Below, in pieces: positions 53,680 through 64,000 of a stretch of DNA of 64,000 bases; the first letter of the stretch is position 1; the number at the start of each line of letters is the position of its first letter. The stretch comes from Hydractinia symbiolongicarpus (lineage: Eukaryota; Cnidaria; Hydrozoa; Anthoathecata; Hydractiniidae), in NCBI RefSeq assembly GCF_029227915.1, contig NC_079885.1, positions 29,391,001-29,455,000 on the forward strand. The letters are read 5' to 3'. The notes beneath the pieces are model-generated. The model saw only the letters and a program-made list of their open reading frames with translations, was not told the DNA's origin and did not search any database. The translations under genes and the position numbers were made by a program.

Positions 53680-56600
53680 TGCTTGGCCCGTATAGTCGAA
53701 TGTATATAAAGAAAGTACCCTGTGAGTAAACTCATTTTCAGAACGATTTTTAAATTATCTTTTCACCACTAAAACGCATGAGACTTGTAGTTTTCAAAAA
53801 TGTTTTCATTTTTGATGAGACGCTGAATAAAAGAAGTTTAATCGCCGGCAAACGGAAACCTGCGATTTCCCGTAACTCCCGGACTCGGCCCGTATAGTCA
53901 AAAGTATACAAAGAAAGTAGCCAGGGAGTAAACTCATTTCCCGAACGATTTTTTAATTATTATTTCCCCACTAAAGCCCATGAGACTTGCAGTTTTTAAA
54001 AATGTTTTCATTTTTGATGAGACGCTGAATAAAAAAAGTTTAATCGCCGGCAAACGAAAACCCGCGATTTCCCGTAAATCCCGGGCTCGGCCCGTATAGT
54101 CAAAAGTATACAAAGAAAGTACCCAGGGAGTAAACTCATTTCCCGAACGATTTTTTAAATTTTTTTTCACCACTAAAACGCATGAGACTTGTAGTTTTTA
54201 AAAATGTTTTCATTTTTGATGAGACGCTGAATAAAAGATTTTTAATCGCCGGCAAACGAAAACCCGCGATTTCCCGTAAATCCCGGGCTTGGCCCGTATA
54301 GTCAAAAGTATACAAAGAAAGTACCCAGGGAGTAAACTCATTTCCAGAACGATTTTTTAAATTATTTTTTCCCCACTAAAACGCATAAGACTTGTAGGTT
54401 TCAAAAATGTTTTCATTTTTGATGAGACGCTTAATGAAAGAGGTTTAATCGCCGGCAAACGAAAACCCGCGATTTCCCGTAAATCGCGGGTTTGGGCCGT
54501 ATAGTCAAAAGTATACAAAGAAAGTACCGAGGGAGTAAACACATTTCCCGAACGATTTTTTAAATTATTTTTTCACCACTAAAACGTATGAGACTTGTAG
54601 GTTTCAAAAATGTTTTCATTTTTGATGAGACGCTTAATGAAAGAGGTTTAATCGCCGGCAAACGAAAACCCGCGATTTCCCGTAAATCGCGGGCTTAGCC
54701 CGTATAGTCAGAAGTATACAAAGAAAGTACCCAGGGAGTAAACACATTTCCCGAACGATTTTTTAAATTATTTTTTCACCACTAAAACGCATGAGACTTG
54801 TAGTTTTCAAAAGTGTTTTTTATTTTTGATGAGACGCTGAATAAAAGAAGTTTAATCGCCGGAAAACGAAAACCCGCGATTTCCCGTAAATCCTGGGCTT
54901 GGCCCGTATAGTTGAATGTATCTAAAGAGAGTACCCAGGGAGTAAACTGATTTCCCGAACGATTTTTCAAATTATTTCTGCACCACTAGAACGAATGAGA
55001 CTTGTAGTTTTCGAAAATGTTTTCATTTTTAATGAGACGCTTAATGAAAGAGGTTTAATCGCCGGCAAACGAAAACCCGCTGTTTCCCGTAAATCCCGGG
55101 CTTGTCCCGTATAGTCGAATGTATACAAAGAAAGTACCCTGTGAGTAAACTCATTTCCAGAACGATTTTTAAATTATTTTTTCACCAATAAAACGCATGA
55201 GATTTGTAGTTTTCAAAAATGTTTTCATTTTTGATGAGACGCCTAATGAAAGAGGTTTAATCGCCGGCAAACGAAAACCCGCAATTTCCCGTAAATCCCG
55301 GGCTTGGCCCGTATAGTCGAATGTATACAAAGAAAGTACCCTGTGAGTAAACTCATTTCCAGAACGATTTTTAAATTATCTTTTCACCACTAAAACGCAT
55401 GAGACTTGTAATTTTCAAAAATGTTTTCATTTTTGATGAGACGCTGAATAAAAGAAGTTTAATCGCCGGCAAACGGAAACCTGCGATTTCCCGTAAATCC
55501 CGGAGTCGGGCCGTATAGTCAAAAGTATACAAAGAAAGTAGCCAGGGAGTAAACTCATTTCCCGAACGATTTTTTAATTATTATTTCCCCACTAAAGCCC
55601 ATGAGACTTGCAGTTTTTAAAAATGTTTTCATTTTTGATGAGACGCTGAATAAAAGAAGTTTAATCGCCGGCAAACGAAAACCGCGATTTCCCGTAAATC
55701 CCGGGCTCGGCCCGTATAGTCAAAAGTATACAAAGAAAGTACCCAGGGAGTAAACTCATTTCCCGAACGATTTTTTAAATTTTTTTTTCACCACTAAAAC
55801 GCATGAGACTTGTAGTTTTCAAAAATGTTTTCATTTTTGATGAGACGCTGAATAAAAGAATTTTAATCGCCGGCAAACGAAAACCGCGATTTCCCGTAAA
55901 TCCCGGGCTTGGCCCGTATAGTCAAAAGTATACAAAGAAAGTACCCAGGGAGTAAACTCATTTCCAGAACGATTTTTTAAATTATTTTTTCACCACTAAA
56001 ACGCATAAGACTTGTAGTTTTCAAAAATGTTTTCACTTTTAATGGGACGCTGAATAAAAGAATTTTAATCGCCGGCAAACGAAAACCCGCGATTTCCCGT
56101 AAATCCCGGGCTTGGCCCGTATAGCCGAATGTATACAAAGAAAGTACCCAGGGAGTAAACTCATTTCCAGAACGATTTTTTAAATTATTTTTTCACCACT
56201 AAAACGCATAAGACTTGTAGTTTTCAAAAATGTTTTCACTTTTGATGGGACGCTGAATAAAAGAATTTTAATAGCCGGCAAACAAAAAACCGCGATTTCC
56301 CATAAATCCCGGCTTGGCCCGTATAGTCGAATGTATACAAAGAAAGTACCTAGGAAGTAAACTCATTTACCGAACGATTTTTTAAATTATTTTTTCACCA
56401 GTAAAACGCATGAGATTTGTAGTTTTCAAAAATGTTTTCATTTTTGATGAGACGCCTAATTAAAGAGGTGTAATCGCCGGCAAACGAAAACCCGCGATTT
56501 CCCGTAAATCCCGGGCTTGGCCCGTATAGTCAAAAGTATACAAAAAAAGTACCCAGTGAGTAAACTCATTTCCCGAACGATTTTTTAAATTATTTTTTCA

Positions 56601-58399
56601 CCACTAAAACGCATGAGGTTTGTAGTTTTGAAAAATGTTTTCATTTTGGAGGGGACGCTGAATAAAAGAATTTTAATCGCTGGCAAACGAAAAACCGCGA
56701 TTTCCCGTAAATCCCGGGCTTGGCCCGTATAGTCGAATGTATACAAAGAAAGTACTTAGGAAGTAAACTCATTTACCGAACGATTTTTTAAATTATTTTT
56801 TCACCACTAAAACGCATGAGATTTGTAGTTTTCAAAAATGTTTTCATTTTTGATGAGACGCTTAATGAAAGAGGTTTAATCGCCGGCAAACGAAAACCCG
56901 CGATTTCCTGTAAATCCCGGGCTTGGCCCGTATAGTCGAATGTATACAAAGAAAGTACCCTGTGAGTAAACTCATTTCCAGAACGATTTTTTAAATTATT
57001 TGTTCACCACTAAAACGCATGAGACTTGTAGTTTTAAAAAATGTTTTCATTTTTGATGAGACGCTGAATAAAAGAAGTTTAATCGCCGGCAAACGAAAAC
57101 CCGCGATTTCCCGTAAATCCCGGACTCGGCCCGTATAGTCAAAAGTATACAAAAAAAGTACCCAGGGAGTAGACTCATTTCCCGAACGATTTTTTAAATT
57201 ATTTTTTCACCACTAAAACGCATGAGACTTGTAGTTTTTAAAAATGTTTTCATTTTTGATGAGACGCTTAATGAAAGAGGTTTAATCGCCGGCAAACGAA
57301 AACCCGCGATTTCCCTTAAATCTCGGACTCGGCCCGTATAGTCAAAAGTATACAAAAAAAGTACCCAGGGAGTAAACTCATTTCCGAACAATTTTTTAAA
57401 TTATTTTTTCACCACTAAAACGCATGAGACTTGTAGTTTTCAAAAATGTTTTCATTTTTGATGAGACGCTTAATGAAAGAGGTTTAATCGCCGCAAACGA
57501 AAACCCGCGATTTCCTGTAAATCCCGGGCTTGGCCCGTATAGTCGAATGTATACAAAGAAAGTACCCTGTGAGTAAACTCATTTCCAGAACGATTTTTTA
57601 AATTATTTTTTCACCACTAAAACGCATGAGACTTGTAGTTTTAAAAAATGTTTTCATTTTTGATGAGACACTGAATAAAAGAAGTTTAATCGCCGGCAAA
57701 CGAAAACGCGCGATTTCCCGTAAATCCCGGACTCGGCCCGTATAGTCAAAAGTATACCAAAAAAGTACCCAGGGAGTAGACTCATTTCCCGAACGATTTT
57801 TTAAATTATTTTTTCACCACTAAAACGCATGAGACTTGTAGTTTTTAAAAATGTTTTCATTTTTGATGAGACGCTTAATGAAAGAGGTTTAATCGCCGGC
57901 AAACAAAAACCCGCGATTTCCCGTAAATCCCGGGCTTGGCCCGTGTAGTCGAATGTATACAAAGAAAGTACCCAGGGAGTAACTCATTTCCCGAACGATT
58001 TTTTAAATTATTTTTTCACCACTAAAACGCATGAGACTTGTAGGTTTCAAAAATGTTTTCATTTTTGATGAGGCGCTTAATGAAAGAGGTTTAATCGCCG
58101 GCAAACGAAAACCCGCGATTTCCCGTGAATCCCGGGCCTGGCCCGTATAGTCGAATGTATACAAAGAAAGTACCCTGTGAGTAAACTCATTTCCAGAACG
58201 ATTTTTTAAATTATTTTTTACCACTAAAACGCATCAGACTTGTAGTTTTCAAAAATGTTTTCATTTTTGATGGGACGCTGAATAAAAGAATTTTAATCGC
58301 CGGCAAACGAAAACCCGCGATTTCCCGTAAATCCCGGCTTGGCCCGTATAGTCAAAAGTTAACAAAGAAAGTACCCAGGGAGTAAACACATTTCCCGAA

Positions 58400-61300
58400 C
58401 GATTTTTTAAATTTTTTTTTCACCACTAAAACGCATGAGACTTGTAGTTTTCAAAATTGTTTTCATTTTTAATGAGACGCTGAATAAAAGAAGTTTAATC
58501 GCCGGCAAACGAAAACCCGCGATTTCCCGTAAATCCCGGGCTTGGCCCGTATAGTTGAATGTATCTAAAGAAAGTACCCAGGGAGTAAACTGATTTCCCG
58601 AACGATTTTTCAAATTATTTCTGCACCACTAGAACGAATGGGACTTATAGTTTTCAAAAATGTTTTCATTTTTGATGAGACGCTGAATAAAAGAAGTTTA
58701 ATCGCCGGCAAACGAAAACCCGCGATTTCCCATAAATTCCGGACTCGGCCCGTATAGTCAAAAGTATACAAAGAAAGTACCCAGGGAGTAAACTCAATTC
58801 CCGAACGATTTTTTAAAATTATTTTTTCACCACTAAAACGTATGAGACTTGTACTTTTCAGAAATGTTTTCATTTTGATGAGACGCTTAATGAATGTGGT
58901 TTAATCGCCGGCAAGCGAAAACCCGCGATTTCCCGTAAATCCCGGACTCGGCCCGCATAGTCGAATGTATACAAAGAAAGTACCCTGTGAGTAAACTCAT
59001 TTCCAAAACGATTTTTTAAATTATTTTTTCACCTCTAAAACGCATGAGACTTGTAGTTTTCCAAAATGTTTTCATTTTTGATGAAACGCTGAATAAAAGA
59101 AGTTTAATCGCCGGCAAACGAAATCCCGCCATTTCCCGTAAATCCCGGGCTTGGCCCGTATAGTCAAAAGTATACAAAGAAAGTACCCAGGGAGTAAACT
59201 CATTTCTCAAATGATTTTTTGAAATTATTTTGTCACCACTAAAACGCATGAGACTTGTAGTTTTCAAAAATGTTTTCATTTTTAATGAGACGCTTAATGA
59301 AAGAGTTTTAATCGCCGGCAAACGTAAACCCGCGATTTCCCGTAAATCCCGGACTAGGCCCGTATAGTCAAAAGTATACAAAGAAAGTACCCAGGGAGTA
59401 AACTCATTTCCCGAACGATTTTTAAAATTATTCTTTCACCACTAAAACGTATGAGACTTGTAGTTTTCAGAAATGTTTTCATTTTTGATGAGACGCTTAA
59501 GGAATGTGGTTTAATCGCCGGCAAGCGAAAACCCGCGATTTCCCGTAAATCCCAGGCTTGGCCCGCATAGTCGAATGTATACAAAGAAAGTACCCTGTGA
59601 GTAAACTTATTTTCAAAACGATTTTTTAAATTATCTTTTCACCACTAAAACGCATGAGAATTGTAGTTTTCAAAAATGTTTTCATTTTTGATGAGACGCT
59701 GAATAAAAGAAGTTTAATCGCCGGCAAACAAAAACCCGCCATTTCCCGTAAACCCCGGACTCGGCCCGTATAGTCAAAAGTATACAAAGAAAGTACCCAG
59801 GGAGTAAACTCATTTCCCGAACGATTTTTTAAATTATTATTTCACCACTAAAGCCCATGAGACTTGTAGTTTTTAAAAATGTTTTCATTTTTGATGAGAC
59901 GGTGAATAAAAGAAGTTTAATCGCCGGCAAACGAAAACCCGCGATTTCCCGTAAATCCCGGACTCGGCCTGTATAGTCAAAAGTATACAAAGAAAGTACC
60001 CAGGGAGTAAACTCATTTAACGAACGATTTTTTAAATTATTTTTTCACCACTAAAACGCATGAGACTTGTAGTTTTCAGAAATGTTTTCATTTTTGATGA
60101 GACGCTTAATTAAAGTGCTTTAATCGCCGGCAAACGAAAACCCGCAATTTCCCGTAAATCCCGGGCTTGGCCCGTGTAGTCAAAAGTATAAAAAGAAAGT
60201 ACCCAGGGAGTAAACTCATTTCCCTAACGATTTTTTAAATTATTTATTCACCACTAAAACGTATGAGACTTGTAGTTTTTAAAAATGTTTTCATTTTTGA
60301 TGAGACGCTTAATGAAAGTGGTTTAATCGCTGGCAAACGAAAACACGCGATTTCCTGTAAATCCCGGGCTTGGCCCGTATAGTCGAATGTATACAAAGAA
60401 AGTACCCTGTGAGTAAACTCATTTCCAGAACGATTTTTTAAATTATTTTTCCACCACTAAAACGCATAAGACTTGTAGTTTACAAAAAATTTTTCATTTT
60501 TGATGAGACGCTGAATAAAAGAAGTTTAATCGTCGGCAAACGAAAACCGGCGATTTCCCGTAAATCCCGGGCTTGGCCCGTATAGTTAAAAAAGTACAAA
60601 GAAAGTACCCAGGGAGTAAACTCATTTCCCGAGCGATTTTTTAAATTACTTTGTCACCACAGAAACGCATGAGACTTGTATTTTTCAAAAAAGTTTTCAT
60701 TTTTGATGAGACGCTTAATGAAAGGGGTTTAATCGCCGGCAAACGAAAACCCGCGATTTCCCGTAAATCCTGGGCTTGGCCCGTATAGTCGAATGTATAC
60801 AAAGAAAGTACCCTGTGAGTAAACTCATTTCCAGAACGATTTTTTAAACTATTTTTTCACCACTAAAACGCATAAGACTTGTAGTTTCCAAAAATGTTTT
60901 CATTTTTGATAAGACGCTGAATAAAAGAAGTTTAATCGCCGGCAAACGAAAAACCGCGATTTCCCGTAAATCCCGGGCTTGGCCCGTATAGTCAAAAGTA
61001 TACAAAGAAAGTACCCAGGGAGTAAACTCATTTCCCGAACGATTTTTTAAATTATTTTTTCACCACTAAAACGCATGAGACTTGTAGTTTTCAGAAATGT
61101 TTTCATTTTTGATGAGACGCTTAATGAAAGTGGTTTAATCGCCGGCTAACGAAAACCCGCGATTTGCCGTAAATCCCGGCTTGGCCCGTATAGTCAAAAG
61201 TATACAAAGAAAGTACCCAGGGAGTAAACTCATTTCCCAAATGATTTTTTGAAATTATTTTGTCACCACTAAAACGCATGAGACTTGTACTTTTCAAAAG

Positions 61301-63800
61301 TGTTTTCATTTTTGATGAGACGCTGAATAAAAGAAGTTTAATCGCCGGCAAACGAAAACCCGCGATTTCCCGTAAATCCCGGGCTTGGCCCGTTTAGTCG
61401 AATGTATACAAAGAAAGTACCCTGTGAGTAAACTCATTTCCAAAACAATTTTTTGAATTATTTTTTCACCACTAAAACGCATGAGACTTGTAGTTTTCAA
61501 AATTGTTTTCATTTTTAATGAGACGCTGAATAAAAGAAGTTTAATCGCCGGCAAACGAAAACCCGCGATTTCCCGTAAATCCCGGGCTTGGCCCGTATAG
61601 TTGAATGTATCTAAAGAAAGTACCCAGGGTGTAAACTGATTTCCCGAACGATTTTTCAAATTATTTCTGCACCACTAGAACGAATGGGACTTATAGTTTT
61701 CAAAAATGTTTTCATTTTTGATGAGACGCTGAATAAAAGAAGTTTAATCGCCGGCAAACGAAAACCCGCGATTTCCCGTAAATTCAGGACTCGGCCCGTA
61801 TAGTCAAAAGTATACAAAGAAAGTACCCAGGGAGTAAACTCAATTCCCGAACGATTTTTTAAAATTATTTTTTCACCACTAAAACGTATGAGACTTGTAG
61901 TTTTCAGAAATGTTTTCATTTTGATGAGACGCTTAATGAATGTGGTTTAATCGCCGGCAAGCGAAAACCCGCGATTTCCCGTAAATCCCGGACTCGGCCC
62001 GCATAGTCGAATGTATACAAAGAAAGTACCCTGTGAGTAAACTCATTTCCAAAACGATTTTTTAAATTATTTTTTGACCTCTAAAACGCATGAGACTTGT
62101 AGTTTTCCAAAATGTTTTCATTTTTGATGAAACGCTGAATAAAAGAAGTTTAATCGCCGGCAAACGAAATCCCGCCATTTCCCGTAAACCCCGGACTCGG
62201 CCCATATAGTCAAAAATATACAAAGAAAGTACCCAGGGAGTAAACTCATTTCCCAAACAATTTTTTAAATTATTATTTCACCACTAAAGCCCATGAGACT
62301 TGTAGTTTTTAAAAATGTTTTCATTATTGATGAGACGGTGAATAAAAGAAGTTTAATCGCCGGCAAACAAAAACCCGCGATTTCCTGTAAATCCCGGACT
62401 CGGCCTGTATAGTTAAAAGTATACAAAGAAGGTACCCAGGGAGTAAATTCATTTCCCGAACGATTTTTAAATTATTTTTTCACCACTAAAACGCATGAGA
62501 TTTGTAGTTTTCAGAAATGTTTTTATTTTTGATGAGACGCTTAATGAAAGTGGTTTTATCGCCGGCAAACGAAAAACTGCGATTTCCCGTAAATCCCGGG
62601 CTTGGCCCGTATAGTCAAAAGTATACAAAGAAAGTACCCAGGGAGTAAACTCATTTCCCAAATGATTTTTTGAAATTATTTTGTCACCACTAAAACGCAT
62701 GAGACTTGTAGTTTTCAAAAATGTTTTCATTTTTAATGAGACGCTTAATGAAAGAGTTTTAATCGCCGGCAAACGTAAACCCGCGATTTCCCGTAAATCC
62801 CGGACTCGGCCCGTATAGTCAAAAGTATACAAAGAAAGTACCCAGGGAGTAAACTCATTTCCCGAACGATTTTTAAAATTATTCTTTCACCACTAAAACG
62901 TATGAGACTTGTAGTTTTCAGAAATGTTTTCATTTTTGATGAGACGCTTAATGAATGTGGTTTAATCGCCGGCAAGCGAAAACCCGCAATTTCCCGTAAA
63001 TCCCAGGCTTGGCCCGCATAGTCGAATGTATACAAAGAAAGTACCCTGTGAGTAAACTTATTTTCAAAACGATTTTTTAAATTATCTTTTCACCACTAAA
63101 ACGCATGAGACTTGTAGTTTTCAAAAATGTTTTCATTTTTGATGAGACGCTGAATAAAAGAAGTTTAATCGCCGGCAAACAAAAACCCGCCATTTCCCGT
63201 AAACCCCGGGCTCGGCCCGTATAGTCAAAAGTATACAAAGAAAGTACCCAGGGAGTAAACTCATTTCCCGAACGATTTTTTAAATTATTATTTCACCACT
63301 AAAGCCCATGAAACTTGTAGTTTTTAAAAATGTTTTCATTTTTGATGAGACGGTGAATAAAAGAAGTTTAATCGCCGGCAAACGAAAACCCGCGATTTCC
63401 CGTAAATCCCAGATTCGGCCTGTATAGTCAAAAGTATACAAAGAAAGTACCCAGGGAGTAAACTCATTTAACGAACGATTTTTTAAATTATTTTTTCACC
63501 ACTAAAACGCATGAGACTTGTAGTTTTCAGAAATGTTTTCATTTTTGATGAGACGCTTAATTAAAGTGGTTTAAATGCCGGCAAACGAAAACCCGCAATT
63601 TCCCGTAAATCCCGGGCTTGGCCCGTGTAGTCAAAAGTATAAAAAGAAAGTACCCAGGGAGTAAACTCATTTCCCAAATGATTTTTTGAAATTATTTTGT
63701 CACCACTAAAACGCATGAGACTTGTACTTTTCAAAAGTGTTTTCATTTTTGATGAGACGCTGAATAAAAGAAGTTTAATCGCCGGCAAACGAAAACCCGC
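58400..63800. repeat. Duplicated satellite block in right arm (offset ~3.05 then ~3.45 kb)
   Basis: The series starting at about 58407 (GTTTTCAAAATTGTTTTC) recurs at about 61453, 3046 bp later. Further on, markers such as GAATGTGGTTTAATCGCC (about 59505 and 62951) and GAGACGGTGAATAAAAG (about 59896 and 63347) are about 3.45 kb apart. The step of about 400 bp means the later copy holds two additional monomers. Confidence 0.65.
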
Positions 63801-64000
63801 GATTTCCCGTAAATCCCGGGCTTGGCCCGTTTAGTCGAATGTATACAAAGAAAGTACCCTGTGAGTAAACTCATTTCCAAAACAATTTTTTAAATTATCT
63901 TTTCACCACTAAAACGCATGAGACTTGTAGTTTTCAAAAATGTTTTCATTTTTGATGAGACGCTGAATAAAAGAAGTTTAATCGCCGGCAAACGAAAACC

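Larger units (their letters stand above)
53675..64000. repeat. Satellite DNA array, right arm (~202-bp monomer)
   Basis: About 51 monomers of the same satellite as the left arm, same orientation. The monomer with the long T-run (GTGTTTTTTATTTTTG) at about 54812 matches that at about 37753; after subtracting the element they are about 1.42 kb (7 monomers) apart, so the insertion sits inside a local higher-order repeat. Monomers here are more varied than in the far left arm, and some frames stay open through two monomers by small indels. No gene or other element was seen in this arm. Confidence 0.97.

Noticed and set aside
58610-63788. Longer minus-strand frames (up to 121 codons) in the right arm
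   Set aside because: They arise where a one-base indel lets the frame pass from one monomer to the next. The content is still satellite.

Overview
The window is eukaryotic, most likely from an animal (an aquatic invertebrate is my guess; no host gene is present to prove it). It holds one complete-looking Polinton/Maverick, a virus-like self-synthesizing DNA transposon, inserted in a very long satellite DNA array.

Layout: (1) 1-38039 is a head-to-tail array of a roughly 202-bp AT-rich monomer (about 188 copies) with higher-order repeats and recent block duplications. (2) 38040-53674 is the Polinton: 15.6 kb, 305-bp terminal inverted repeats matching at 302 of 305 positions, flanked by a TCCCG duplication (five of six bases if read as the usual 6-bp duplication). 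(3) 53675-64000 is the same satellite in the same orientation and phase, about 51 copies.

Inside the element, left to right: protein-primed family B DNA polymerase (-), a SAP-RING protein with an MDM2-type RING (-), a small SAP reading frame broken by an amber codon (-), retroviral-type integrase (+), two paralogous membrane proteins (-), a 417-residue coiled-coil/membrane protein (+), then a compact minus-strand block read from right to left as jelly-roll minor-capsid candidate, double jelly-roll major capsid protein, packaging ATPase, and five small conserved or membrane proteins, and finally a 401-residue C-terminally anchored protein (+). Polymerase and integrase serve replication and insertion; capsid proteins and ATPase serve a presumed virion stage. 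No separate adenovirus-type cysteine protease was found.

The least ordinary part is 41.9-43.7 kb: three genes carry SAP-type N-termini, and the polymerase and RING genes also share a proline-rich linker and a near-identical promoter module, so the left end has been built by duplication and shuffling. The RING has the exact zinc-ligand spacing and C-terminal tail of MDM2-type ubiquitin ligases. Transcription units tend to end in short perfect hairpins, often with GTTAC/GTAAC arms, and several late genes abut or overlap by a base (TAATG, TAAAATG), unusual for a eukaryotic element. The many short minus-strand open frames in the satellite are by-products of the repeat and are not annotated as genes.
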